Notes: a model not told the origin generated them from the letters alone. Numbered from the stretch's first letter, positions 21,623 through 33,449 are shown. The stretch is DNA of 64,000 bases from Rhodocollybia butyracea (GCA_015501585.1 JADNRY010000249.1:27034-91033), one strand, 5' to 3'. Translations and numbers: made by a program.

Positions 21623-23862
21623 AGTACAGAGATATTCAAAGACATGGGCGTTGGGATAAGAATTGGAGATTCAGGGAAACTGGAAACCGCAGACTTGTAT
21701 ATCATGAAGGGCCGCTACATCTGTTCAAAGGGTGTCTTTGCACAATCGTTGCATGTCTTTGAGAATTTTGGGCAGTCCAGGTCATAGTAATTGAAACTTG
21801 ATTGAAGCCATAGCTTGAGACCGCCTATGACATTCTTCCCAGATGCAGACTGGTAATACTGAAAAAGCTACTAAGATCACCCAAATTTGAATAATTTTGC
21901 AAATTGCGACAATTTCACTAATTAAAACAAGTGCAAAGTGAACAAAGAAAAGCTTTCAGAAATAAAATGAAAATAACGAATAAGAAATCAGAAGTCTGGT
22001 ACCAGATCTGTGGCTGAGGGCGACTTGTGTAATTGTAATGTCAGTAAGATGTGTCACATAAACATAGAATTCAGATTTTGACAACTTATTTCAATAAGCT
22101 TTGCAAATTTTATCTCACATCCGAGTAACTTGCCGAGTAATCTTAATAGAGTGTATCTGCAACCGCTAAAAAGGCGACTGTACATGTAACAAGGAGACAC
22201 CGATGAGACGGCATGACAAGCTTGCGGTCGTCATCCGTGATTGCTGTGCGACGTAGCAAGGAGACGCCAAGGTCACTGAGCCGACTGCACATATGCTCTA
22301 ATCCTAATTTGAGGATTACATAGTAACATGCTGAAATTAATGCCTACATGTTGAGGTAAGTAACATTTATAATATTGAGGAACCAGTGAAACAGAAAATT
22401 GGGTACGTGGTTTGAAGATGGAAGAAAGCGGCACCAAACATGGATGTGACACTGGCCCGGGTAACGTGCTGACGTGGCTCCTCTCTCTCTCGAGGTTATG
22501 CCGAAGTCAGCCGGACCTTGCCCTCAAGATCTCGTGACATTGTGTTCAAAAACCTTTCAGCGCTTCTCAATAACTTGCTCTCGACAATGATTCTGCCTTC
22601 TGCTTCAGGACTCAGTGCTCCATAATGCCATGCCAAGGACACTCAACAAAATAATGGTGAGTCTCATCTCTGCCTACTCCTCTTTCAGGTTTCCTGACCC
22701 ATTCCATTAGTTGTTTCCATCATCGGCATTCTCATTTTCGGCTCCGGGATCATTGGACTTTTTCGGTTTCGGTCGATAGAACACACTCAGGACCGAAAGT
22801 GTTGAAGCAATGGGTAGGAGATGATTTGTGAGTCTATGACCTCTGTTTCTCTTCCTTCAAGACTGACAATGTTTCCTTCCAGTTTATCATTGGTTTGCTT
22901 ACACCCTTCTGGCTCTTCTTCAGATCTGTGTCTCATGCTGCTACATTTATGTACTTGATGCCTGCTACCACTCTGCACTGTTTCGCTTACTACTTCCACT
23001 AATTCCTCAGTGCTCACTATGCTTCCCTGCGCTCATGTTTTATTACTTTTATATACTTGTTCAGTACTATTACTTGCTCACTTATGATTGCTCTAATAAG
23101 AATTACACTGTTTTTTATTAACAAACTGAGTGAAAACATAAGGTGAATGTACTAAATGTAGAAGAACTGTTGAAGAATGACATTATATTATGTTCCAAGT
23201 TTTTTGAAGCCTTGAGAAAGTCTTGATAATTTCTTGTAGTATCCACCAAAATTTCAAAAAGGCATGAAAACCTATGAAAACTTATGGAAATTTGCGAAGG
23301 GACCGCAGAATTTCTCAAATTTACAAAATAAGGGTAATTTGAGTAATTTTGATAATTTTGAATAATTTTGAATAGCTTCATCATAATTACCAAATATTTC
23401 CTGTGGGCGTTTTTCCTGATGAGGAGAGAATCAGAAAGACAAAAGGCCAGGCTGCAATAGAAACTGTGTAGATTCTTGCCGCCTCGAAGTGCCTAAGGAA
23501 GATTGGCATAAGGAATAGTTGGGTAAGGCCTGCGATCAGCCCAGTGAATGTCAGGGCGTAGCCAATGACTCTGGAGGGCTGCAAGGCGGCAGTCCAGGAA
23601 AATCGGTACAGTTTGTCTGGGAAGAAGCTTTTAGGACTCACTGGGAAATCAAGACCACCTTGTTGGATCAGAGAGTAACAAAACATGACAAAGGAGACAA
23701 CGAACGAGGTTCCATTCATCTCTAAGGCAAATCCACTTAGGCTCAACGAGTGGATGATAGGTAGTGAAAGTAAGGTCTGGGCATTTGGGGGCGGGGTTGA
23801 ATCAACTCCATCTTTATTGCCTTTAGAAAGGGAGTCTACATTATCCCGTCGCTTTGTTGCAT

Positions 23863-24227
23863 CAGGAAAAGCCGTTTTTGCCTAGGTGACCCCAGAGTGG
23901 CCTAAAGCAAACTAGGTGACCTATGAATCCTATGGCATCCTAGGAATTGGGCTCGTCCCTTGCCAGTCAAGGCTCTTGAGGATTCCCTAGGGTATCCTAG
24001 GCAAACCCAGGGCAAGCCTAGGTTTGCCCAGGTTTGCCCAGGTGTTCCCCAGGTGTTCCCCAGGAGCACCTGGGCAAACCTGGGCAAACCTAGGCCTGCC
24101 TAGGGAATCCTCAAGAGCCTTGACTGGCAAGGGACGAGCCCAAATTCCTAGGATGCCATAGGATTCATAGGTCACCTAGTTTGCTTTAGGCCACTCTGGG
24201 TCACCTAGGTAAAAACAGCTTTTCCTG
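23863..24227. mobile_element. 365-bp palindromic foldback element (MITE-like)
   Basis: The two arms are near-perfect inverted copies. About 128 bp from each end match with only about two substitutions and two one-base indels; an extra inner pair (GCCTAGGTTTGCCCAGG and its complement) surrounds a loop of about 22 bases near 24050. Ends are CAGGAAAAGC...GCTTTTCCTG, flanked by AT on both sides (23861-23862, 24228-24229). The sequence is rich in CCTAGG and CCCAGG motifs. It interrupts the MFS gene; removing it with one AT restores the coding frame (...LPHATKRRD...). It shares terminal CAGGAAAA and the AT flank with the 3.0 kb element. Confidence 0.85.
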
Positions 24228-25377
24228 ATGTGGTAGGCTCTGCAGGAGTTTGATACACAATCAGTAGGCAAGGAAACATTCAAAATATTTGTAGACTCAC
24301 CTCGTCCAAAAAGAAGTACGCCAGAGCTACCCCCATTAAAGAAATAATACCAGACATGAGACAAGGGAGGAAGTAAGGATGAAGACTGAATAATAGTGTA
24401 TTGAAGATTGGATATTTCTGTGCTGGATTCAACAGCGACCCGCCAACGAGGGGGCTGGTAGCAAGAGATATATCAACAAGTGATCTATAAAATGAGGGAT
24501 AGGGGAAATCTTACCCAATAATACTTCCGACAGGACCAGTGACTCTACGCAATAAAACTTATTGAGATGTACTACAGTAAACGGCAAGCCATAGGCTCAC
24601 CTGTAGAGTGGAAAAGCAGCTGCTTGATTCGTTGAGTCTATATGGGAGTTGAGTATGAAAGTCATTTCTCCATTGATTGGACTGACCAGTTATTTCACCT
24701 AAGACGGTATGTACAACTGAGGAGGTAGCTCCAAAGAAACCCGGTGGATGCAAAAAAAGATGAGGTTCGGCGTATTTGTACTAAAGGAGAATAATTGCCC
24801 AGACACCAATAAACTAGTAGCTCCGGGATGCTCTGTGCGAGACCGAAAATCGCAAGAATCCGCTACTACATCAAGGCCGAAACCCGAAAATGGCTTACCG
24901 GATCAACAAGCCCAATGATAGATAAATAATTGTGAAACCGTGAAGCTTGATTCCTTATGTGAAGGTAAACATATCTGGTTTGTCCTACCAAAAAACACCC
25001 ACCACAAGCTCACTAAAGATGCCTATCTCAGATGGATCTCCTGTTACATTCAAAAACGCGATGAACTCGTTGATATACAGGAATATCTGGCTGAATGCAG
25101 TTGGAATAACAATCCTAACAAGGCAAAGTGTGACGAGCTGTGCGCGAGGAAGCGGAGTAGTAGCTTTTTGACCCTTGATACATGCGGAGGACAAGCGTGA
25201 TTCACTAGGTCTCAGACCCGGTGAAAGAAATCCTATCTGTGTCTCGAGATTTGGGGAGGAAATGTTCAATGAAGATTCGGATATAGTCAGTGGGACTGAA
25301 CGCGAAAGTAGAGGTGTTGTCTCTGTGGGTGGTCCCCGTACAGAATTCGAGTCATGGTCAACCACTGTGGAATTCAT

Positions 25378-27135
25378 TGAACGTTGGGGAGAGGATAAAC
25401 AATAGAGTACAGAGTTAAAGTGTGTCTTATACTTATTGTATATTTTCAGCGGAGAACCCTTCAACCCTAGTTTACCATTTGAGGTAAACCCAGCCATTGG
25501 CTTGTTGTAATTTTATTTTTATACACCAAACTCCCCGGGAAGGTGTTGAACAGAAACTTTTGCTATCGGATGCTCATCGTTGAAATGATTGAGAGATTCT
25601 TCATATGCATGGTAATCACACAGAGAGAAGTTGCTTGCTCGACAGAACAACAAAGCGAATAATACTATACCAAAAATCATGCCAATACTGAAACTCGAGC
25701 CAGTAGTTTCTTGATGACACTTTGATGACTGATGATCAGCCGTGTCACTGCCAAGGTGTGATTTCACATCACAACTCTACAGCAGGGACTGGTTTGAGTC
25801 TAGCCGATACTTTACTCAGGTCCAACTGCAGTCCAACTTAAGTGACCCAAATTTTTCTTTGCACTCGATGCATGTTTGTGCGGGGGTTGAATGTTGAGCA
25901 CCAATGGCCAAGAATGAGGCCCTCAAGTTTATGTGTCAGTGGAAGATGGTCCTCAAACATTCCTACTTGTCATAAACCTCCATATCGATTGTTTTCCAGG
26001 AGACTCGTTACATGTTAAAGACGCGCAGAAGACGCAAGGAAAGTTGTTGCCAAAGAGTTATTAGAAAAGTTTTCTGGTTAGACGTGCATGAGTTCTATAG
26101 TATCTCCAGTGTTGCGCTAAGAAGGCACTGTCTAAGTTTGACTGTTCTAGCCATGGAGACTCATCAAGATGGCCTAGTTTTTTTTGACAACTTGACATGC
26201 AACGACTCCATGAAGCATGCTTCCCGAGTTCAACTTCTCTATTGGGGGATACCATTTTAATAGCATCTTATTGCCTTCTGTAGTTCATTTGCCCTGGTCA
26301 AATTGATCTCAAGCGAACTCTTTTACAGATAACGCTACTTGATCTGTGTTCATGGACCTCAAATAACACCTGAGTGCGAAGGGACAATTTCCGCCGATTG
26401 ATTCCCTGTGCAGAAAGCCTGGAGTCTGATGCATAAACCCAAACGTTCAAAGAAGCCATAGACCTAGTCTACTCTTTTGATATTGACAGCTTAGCCTGTC
26501 CGATTTAGATTACATAATCTAGTGCGGCAACATTTTCGGCAATTGCTCTGGGGGGAATTTGGCTCGTTTTGTAGTCCTGTGGAGACCTGACACAGCCACT
26601 AGCCAAATCCGGAGTCAGGACAGGGTCACATAAACAATACATCATAATTATTCATCATTTAGCGTGTGCATGGCCAACCGCTGGTGAGAGGCAGCTTCAA
26701 GAAAACCTCGAGCACCATGATGAAGAGCCGCAACAGCAGTGGCCAAGTAGCGGTGATGTTCAAAGCTTATTTTATCAATACTATACTCATTACTACAACT
26801 ACTTATGTCTGATAATTTACAGTACAACTGACGACGTTGACGCTGCGAGTGACGCAAAGGCGTGATCAGATTTGATGGGATCACAAATAGCCGAAAAGGT
26901 GAGATCTGCGTTTGATCTCAGGATCAGTCTCCCGGCATAACCAAACCATTCAATTACTACTATATACTACCGCATCCTGTGTTCTCGCCGTTTGCGTTAC
27001 AACTTAACAAAGGGAAGTCTCGATTAGGTTGTATATATAACAAGCATGCAGTAAGTATTGTACATAAAAATGCTGAAAGTTTAGGTTAGAATTATAAATG
27101 CAAGTTATAATGTATGAACTTTTAACACTCAGTAC
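25378..27135. other. Intergenic region with unrecognised frames
   Basis: A minus-strand frame (25519-25767) encodes one probable membrane helix (FSIGMIFGIVLFALLFC) but shows no family signal and no clear start. Frames at 26012-26260 are also unassigned. Nothing else is seen. Confidence 0.35.
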
Positions 27136-29402
27136 TCATTCCCTGTCTTCATGTCCACTCTCATCTCCATGATCCTCAGTACTCTGCTTCCTTCTTCTTT
27201 TGCGCTCACCTGGGACCCGTTCTTGCTCTTGCGGGCATGCTTTGGATTTCTTGCTCAGATTGCCGCATAAAGCTTTGTCAAGTTATTGTAAATCCCAGGG
27301 TACACCGCCTTAAATGCATCTCTGGAATGTCCAAGCCTGTCAAAAAAAAGACCAGGGTAAGAATCTCCACTTATTTGACATCACACCTAAACAGCTTTGC
27401 ACTCACCGCTCATACTCATCAGCAACCAACTTACAGTTTGAGCGCTTTGTTCCAGTGACAAGCCGCATAGTCCCGGTATACCACTCAACTGGCCAGTCTT
27501 TCAGTGGTTTTACCAACCCTTGCAATGGATCACCTTCCTCTCACTGCTTCACTACAGCCATGAACAGATCTTCACCATGCTTGGGAATATCGGGTACAAT
27601 GACACCTGGAATAGGTGCACTCCTTTCCGGCTTGAGTGATTTCCGACAGCGGTGGTCCTGCCTTTCCATTGGTAGGTCAGGGCATGTGGCTTGATGGGAA
27701 AAGGGTTTTAGAGTGTTTCCCTGTCTGGAAAGGCCATCTGGCGCATGTGTGCCAAGGTGAGTTCTGGCGCAGCATGCAGCATATCAACAACTTGCTGGTT
27801 AGCGCTTATCATCACAGCTGCAAAGCGACGGAAGTCATTAGTGGTTACTGGCTGATCGAGTGAGTGATCACTCATGAAACTTTTAGCTGGCTCCAGTCTC
27901 AAAGGGCAGAGTGTGTTTCCATGACCAGTCTCGTAACTTTGCAGCGAATCCATGAGGTATTTCATTAATGTATCAACCTACAGGATGCTGATCAATACAA
28001 GCTGATCTGATCTAAAATTACTGACTCGTTCATCTTCAGCCCACCCTCCCCACCAATGGACAATGGTAAGTGACCAATGCTGCTTTCCTTCTGCCCACAT
28101 GAACCGGTATTGGGCCCCACCTCTGCACAAGGAATGGGTGGTGAAAGTCTTGGCTACTCCAGCAACGGCTGCAGCCTCTTGAATGAGGGACTGGACCATA
28201 TCGTGAGTGAATTCTCGTTTAGGCTGAATCATCCCATTGACTGAAAAAAAAGGAAAAACAAAGTCGTCATGCTCGAATTCTCATCCAAGAAGGGTGCGGC
28301 AAATGCTTGTCCACACAGGCAGGTGGTAATGCATATCCATTGCATGGACTGGCTGAGGGTAGATGTCATAGACATTATCTATGAAGAAAATAGTGCCAAG
28401 TAAGTTTTATGCTTGAATACAGAGTGAACAATGTACCGGTAGGATGTGGGTCATAACCCGCCTTCTTCTGCCACCCTTTTCGATTCTCAAGGTGGACTTT
28501 AAAGTGTTCCGTGCAGTCTGAGGCAAGGCCATGAATGTTCCAGGTAAGATCACCATGCTGTAGCTGGCAGAGCTCATTATTCCTGATGGATATTCTGAAA
28601 TTCTAGATGCGCCTCTTAGCAGTAATAAATGCCGCACCTTGTCCACAATGTAAAGCCAGAGCTTAAAAATCCTCGGAGGAAGGTATGCTTTATTACAAGC
28701 ATTACATGTTCTGTGTTTTGATCAGTGCCCATGAGAACCAAGTTGACCATAGATTTTGGACATTCCTTCTCTGACCAGGCAACCATTGCCTCAATATCTT
28801 TGATCGCCATGGCTTCCACATGGTTTCTAGTTGCTGCAGTCCCTTTTGTTGCAGCCTTTGTTTTCATGACTTGTCGGAAGGTATTGATAAGGTGAGAGCG
28901 CACAGGGTTTCCAGTAACTATGCCGGTTTTCTCGTCACAACGGTAAGCCTTGCCTGCATACTTTTCACCATCCCTTGTTCTATTTGTGAGATGATGACTT
29001 ATTTGGGAGTCCAAATTTGTAGACGTACATTTCATCCCAGTGTTTAGCAAACGCTGCATGCATTCCATCCATCGTGCTCTTCCCACAGCCCTCATGGACA
29101 CATTTCTGGATCAAGATGAGTTCAAGTGCCTTCGATGACCATTTGTTTGGCAGGTTGTCAAATGCTTTGGCCAGCTCAGAGGCTACAATGCTATCAGCGA
29201 ATACCTTCCCTTCCTTTTCTGCAGCTTTACGAGCCTGAACAATCCCCGCAAGGATTTTCTTTTCTCTTTCCAAGTAACCGCCATAGCCCTTCTTTGTTTT
29301 TCCTGCCTGGCCGTATTTTTCTCAAGTTTGTACACCAGCTTTATTCAGCTCATCAATAGAAGGAATGGTTTTGTTTGTTTTTGCTGCCTTTACTTTTGGC
29401 AT
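27136..29402 (-). mobile_element. Decayed Crypton-like tyrosine recombinase
   Basis: Read right to left from an ATG at 29402 (MPKVKAAKTNKTIPS). Blocks follow in order: GGYLEREKKILAGIV, FDNLPNKWSSKALEL, MDGMHAAFAKHWD, GNPVRSHLINTFRQVM, AMAIKDIEAMVAWSE, FLRGFLSSGFTLWTRC, KGWQKKAGYDPHPT, VYDIYPQPVHAMDMHYHLP, KREFTHDMVQSLIQE, TFTTHSLCRGGAQYRFMW and VHWWGGWAEDE, then a C-terminal helical part and basic-acidic tail ending at 27136. The HxxRGG-like and WWGGW blocks correspond to the C-terminal catalytic region of tyrosine recombinases in mushroom Crypton-like elements. At least four in-frame stops, all TGA, and frame shifts show it is dead; the arginine of the HxxR box reads Cys (HSLC). The ends of the element were not found. 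Confidence 0.65.
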
Positions 29403-31203
29403 GGAAGTGTACATGTTGAGATGGATGTTAGAAAGTCAGCGGCCCTTGTTTCATTTGGTATGCAATAATAATCTTGATTACAACATTTTAGCCTACTCAG
29501 AACAACGGTTATTCTAAAGTACATACACATCAAGGTAACACATAACATCTAACTTTCTCGGATTGCTTCTTGTTTGAGAGTAAAGAAAGTATCAATTGAA
29601 AAATATCTGAAGAGCATTCAGGTGCGTGCATATTCAATCCTACTCAGAAGCCTACTAAAGTAGTTCATGGTAAGTAGCTCCAGGGTGCATTGCCTTGCGT
29701 GCTGGCAGGCATATCGTGTTCTTTAAATCCTGCCAGCACCAAGCAAAAAACACCTAGTCTTGTACACTTGCAAAAACTCTGCACCAAGTGCAACATTCTA
29801 CATCCAGAAAGCTTGTTTAGCAAGATGATTTGCATGGGTGGCATTGTAGGAGATCCGAGACCAAGAATTTTGGCATGAGACTGAGGCAGATAGGAGGAGG
29901 AGGAGGAAGTTCAGTGACAGCAATGGATAAGGAAGTTTGGTACAATGGATAGGGTGAGTCGAAGAAAGTTCAGTAATGGCGACAGCTAGGATAAGTAAAA
30001 GGTCTAGTAACAACTAAATTGAATAGAATGATTAAGAGGAAGTTCAGGAACAGCATGGTCAAGACTATTGAGGATTTTGTAGTAGGAGACAAAGAAGTTT
30101 AGTGCGAGACCAAGGTGGATGGAGTGAGTAGGAGGAAGGTTGGCAAATCAAAGCTGGCCATGAAATTTCGAAAGCCTATAGGGACTCATCAGCACTCTCT
30201 TTCTGTGAATGCTCTGAGGAGAGAGTAGATGTAGCTGAGCTGCTGGATGCCTCTGACAACTCATGCACAGTCATAGGGTGCACAGGAAAAGCACCCTTGG
30301 TAGATTGCATGTATAATAGCGAGACAGTGAGGAACTTAGCTATATCAGAACAATGGCACTAGTGTTTAGTACTGTGGTGGGAGTTAAGGGAGCTGCAAAA
30401 GTGCAATACTCTTGGAATCCATCCCATTGCATACAAAGCTGAAGTTTCTGAATATTTTATTGGCACTGGATAAGGTAGACACAGAGACGCGTGCAAAAAG
30501 GAACGAAGAACGAAGAGGTAGTATTGCCGATGGCGGAATGAACAGATAGAGTGGTTAGTGCTACACGGACATGTGACCAGAGTTCCAGACGCAGACTTGG
30601 AGAATACTTTCCGTTCTAACTTATCTGGCCTCCTAATCGTCACTGTTAAGCATGGTAAGCACTTATCAGGCGTCAATTTACAGAATTTACAGCTTGATTT
30701 ACAAGATTTACAGGCTGGAAAAGGGTAGTACATCATGTACATGTGCAAGTATGTCTGAGTATACATTTCTGCTTTCAATCAAGTTAAAGCTTCTGATTAC
30801 TTTTGGTGCTACTACTAGAAACAGTGTAGCCAATTGGTAAGTTATCAAACAGTTTGCTCAACTACCTCTGCTACTTCAAACAGCACAGAACTTAAGCAAA
30901 CCAAGAAGCAAACACTTGTATAATGACTAAAACATTCAACAAATCTTAAATTGATGCTGGCGTTGAGTAACTACCTGACACCGAGGTTGTGCAGGGCAGG
31001 TGCAGGGTTGGCGGATCCACGGAGAGGTAATTGACGGTATGGTAGTACGGTAAGTACTTACTGATGATACAGTACTGCTGATTTTTGCAGCATCTTTTTC
31101 AACTGTTTATATATATATGGCAGTGCTGTTCTTACACCAGCCAGCTTAAGCTCTAACTGCAGTAACACTATTAATACAAGCAAGGTGTTCATGTACACCT
31201 AAC
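29403..31203. other. Gene-poor region
   Basis: No gene is recognised. A purine-rich stretch at about 29880-30150 has repeated AGGAAGTTCAGTGA-like and GGATAGGGTGAGT-like units with the sense of an imperfect tandem repeat (AGTTCAGTGACAGC, AGTTCAGTAATGGC, AGTTCAGGAACAGC, spaced roughly 50-75 bp). Confidence 0.45.
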
Positions 31204-31251
31204 GTTTGTTTGTGTCACCGCAAAAACAGGATTGTGGTGGCACAAACAAAC
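31204..31251. repeat. Hairpin 1 (16-bp stem)
   Basis: GTTTGTTTGTGTCACC pairs with GGTGGCACAAACAAAC with one T/C difference, around a 16-base loop. It is the first of three hairpins within 175 bp. Confidence 0.75.
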
Positions 31252-31278
31252 TAGCACAGCTTTTACTACATGATGCTA

Positions 31279-31322
31279 AATTACCTATGGTCAAAACGAA
31301 AAGCCTTTGACCGTAGATAATT
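31279..31322. repeat. Hairpin 2 (17-bp stem)
   Basis: AATTACCTATGGTCAAA pairs with TTTGACCGTAGATAATT. The two mismatched positions become G-U pairs in an RNA of the right strand. Confidence 0.75.
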
Positions 31323-31344
31323 GAGGTCATACAGATAGTTACAT

Positions 31345-31377
31345 GGTTACGGCTTATTGCCCGCATGAGCTGTAACC
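31345..31377. repeat. Hairpin 3 (10-bp stem)
   Basis: GGTTACGGCT pairs with AGCTGTAACC with one mismatch, loop of about 13 bases. It follows directly on hairpin 2. Confidence 0.6.
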
Positions 31378-32220
31378 GTAAGTTGTTACGAGTCCTGAAT
31401 GAAATGAAGGCTCGTCCTTATGGCCGGTTTCCCGTGGGAATCTGGACCGTTTTAGGCTGTCCTTTTCCCAATCGGGTTGTCCCAATAAGGAGATTTTTTT
31501 CGATATATTTGGAAGGTCAAAGCATCCGGCCTGTGATCTATTACTCACTCTTGTTCCTGGCTAACTTTTTGTCTTCGTTTGCCGCCACTTTCCTCTCAAT
31601 TGCTCTTCATCTTGGGTCTGTTTTAGCAACCAATACTGTGCAATGATATCACCATTCTGTTACTGCTGGTTCTCAAGCTTCTCCTGCATCAATCTGCATT
31701 AATTTTTGGTATGCTCTTATATCTCTCATTTCCGCAATCTTCTTGAATGCCGTTTTATTCTTGGCTGTGCACCTCTTCTGTGATGCGATGCGATGCTTCT
31801 TTTCTGCGCGGCATTTAATTTACTTAATTTCCATGATTGGCCAGTCATTTATATCTGTGGTTGGTTCAATATACGAACTTTATGTGATCTGACTAGTCAC
31901 TAGACCCTCACAAGTAGAGCAAGTTGGGTGACCATGTCAACTAGTACATCAAGGCTAGATGATGTGTACAAAGTTTTCATTATGCCTATTTCCGCTTGGT
32001 TGATGTTCACTGGTATTGACCCCCACTCACTTCCTCAGCTTTAAACTTTTGCTTTGTGTGCACTGCATGCTTCCTAGATACTGAGATAGCATTGGTCACT
32101 ATTGCAAGCAACTGAATCACTTATAGGCTCATATTTTAGTCCAGTACTACATAGCTATTTTGTATCCTGCATACTTGATTCACAGGGTAGAGTATTCTAC
32201 CATGGCATGAGTTGTAAGAG
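31378..32220. other. Gene-poor region
   Basis: A plus-strand frame (31365-31646) has a hydrophobic end but no recognised domain. Nothing else is supported. Confidence 0.35.
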
Positions 32221-32320
32221 CTAATGAAGTTACAGTAGGCTTAAGCTCAGAATTAAAAGAGCACTTTATAAATATACCTAACGAAGTTACAGTAAGCTCA
32301 CCTCAGAGTTAAGAGAACAC
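32221..32320 (+). repeat. Direct repeat, two copies of about 45 bp
   Basis: CTAATGAAGTTACAGTAGGC...CTCAGAATTAAAAGAGCAC (from 32221) is repeated as CTAACGAAGTTACAGTAAGC...CTCAGAGTTAAGAGAACAC (from 32278). The second copy is followed by CTCTGAGGGG, which forms a hairpin with CCTCAGAG inside the copy. Confidence 0.65.
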
Positions 32321-32329
32321 TCTGAGGGG

Positions 32330-33449
32330 AGGCGCTACAACGTAAATACAAATATAAGTAAAAAGATATACTTCTGCGCATCACACGCATACATGAAACA
32401 GTGTACAAAACATAGACTAAAGTACAGGATCAAAGAATAAACCGTGCGATGAGTCGCTTTGCCCGATGATACTCATGTTACATGAGTAATGGTGGTAAGA
32501 GAACTGAGTATCAGAAATATCAATTATGAGTATGTCACTAGTAGGACCAGATACATACTTGCCCTCTGCTTGCAATATACTGCAAGGTATAGTCTCCACT
32601 CTATTACTAGCAAATTACAGGACTCGTACCTGCCACGCGCGCAGCGCGGTGGCCCACACTCGCAAGTACTGTACAGCTATGGTACGGCTCTTCGTGTGGA
32701 ATCCCTAATAAACACCTGCACAAACTTGTGCAGTGATGGAAAAGTGTGAATGTGCAATTTCTCACTCAGAAAGGCGAAGGAAATGTGTACTCGTTCAGTG
32801 GAAAAGGAAGAGAATACCCGGAGTTCGACCCAACAGGGCCTACATATGTACTGAGCCAAGATTCTGGCTCTTATGTAAAAGAAATAAGCGATGTCTAGCA
32901 AATCGATGCACACCGAGATCCTCTTCCTCCTAGTCCCTTGATTCACAACGATTTACTAGTAGAAAGGTAAATTAAGGTAGAAAAGGGTACTTAAGTATTC
33001 TACATCAATTTTCTAAAATGTTTACATCTTCTATATTTAAGACTGCCGCTGGTTGTCACTGTGCCAATGTACCATTTTATCCTTGCGGTCAGTCATATGT
33101 GACAGACATGGATTTCTGCAAGTGCACCACTCGCATACCCATACTTACAGCGAAAAAGCAAGATATTCTGAAAAAAATCTTGATTCCTGGCTCAAGTTCT
33201 TGTAGCACAAAGAGATAAAGAGGACAGCTAATCTGAATGGATTCAAGCTCATGAATTCTATAGTGTAAATATGAACTTGTAGTGCATAAAAGACGAGAAA
33301 TAGCAAGAGTGTTAGTGTGCCGGCTTGGTGCCGGAACCGGCAGTGCGCGCGGAGCGCGGAAAGCGTGGCTGCACAAAACTTCGTAAGGCGATTTGACTCA
33401 TGCTGATTTTTGTCGGTCACTTTATCGAGTGACCTCTAGTGTTAACAGA
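32330..33449. other. Gene-poor region with GC-rich spots
   Basis: Two short GC-rich spots stand out in otherwise AT-rich DNA: CCACGCGCGCAGCGCGGTGG at about 32634-32653 and a GTGCGCGCGGAGCGCGG spot near 33341-33357. A related GCGGGCGCGATTGCCGCGGAGCGC occurs near 33889. These resemble remnants of repeat families; no gene is seen. Confidence 0.45.

Larger units (their letters stand above)
20423..23418. mobile_element. 3.0 kb inverted-repeat-ended DNA element, non-autonomous
   Basis: The left end starts CAGGAAAAACGCCCAC (20423); the right end is its inverted copy ending at 23418. Similarity continues inward (GAAATATTT, then TAATT), giving a terminal inverted repeat of about 38 bp with several mismatches. 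Both ends are flanked by AT (20421-20422 and 23419-23420). The flanking sequence is the same MFS gene on both sides, and removing the element plus one AT restores the reading frame across the junction. No transposase-like frame is seen inside. Internal content: a GGTA microsatellite (about 20513-20530), a 48-bp minisatellite, a second copy of an AAGGCTACTATGATCACCCAAAT-like block (20485 and about 21861), and a T/A-rich right end with repeats of TAATTTTGA. Confidence 0.75.
19942..25377 (-). pseudogene. MFS transporter gene split by two insertions
   Basis: Read right to left. The N-terminus starts at an ATG at 25377 (MNSTVVDHDSNS...ETTPLLSRS), then KTPLP-like TTPLPRAQLVTLCLVRI and SQIFLYINEFI (first helix). 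Further exons give FGLAQSIPELLVYW, VVHTVLGEITGQSNQ, GPVGSIIG, PLVGGSLLNPAQKYP and SGIISLMGVALAYFFLDE. The coding sequence then meets the palindrome at 23863-24227 and resumes as TKRRDNVDSLS..., LLSLPIIHSLSLSGFALEMNG and LTGLIAGLTQLFLMPIFLRHF. It breaks again at 23418 and resumes at 20422 as FLNLIARYGFDKVTGEV, then LTKDSPSRAS and FLGSTNGLVQWFMCLSRC. The whole is a 12-helix fungal MFS drug-type transporter (TetA/ZIFL-like). Several internal stops and frame shifts add to the two insertions, so it is not functional. Confidence 0.82.

Noticed and set aside
21154..21762. 202-codon frame through the minisatellite as a repeat protein
   Set aside because: The frame opens at TTG with no ATG before the array, the opposite strand is open equally, and the array lies inside a non-autonomous element. 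The open frame follows from a period divisible by three.
19942..23746. Two separate transporter genes at about 20 kb and 23.4-25.4 kb
   Set aside because: The C-terminal piece at 20 kb continues the coding sequence exactly where the 23.4 kb piece breaks, at the ends of an inverted-repeat element, so it is one split gene.
27237..29400. Plus-strand open frames as genes
   Set aside because: They are shadows of the recombinase relic, whose conserved blocks all read on the minus strand.
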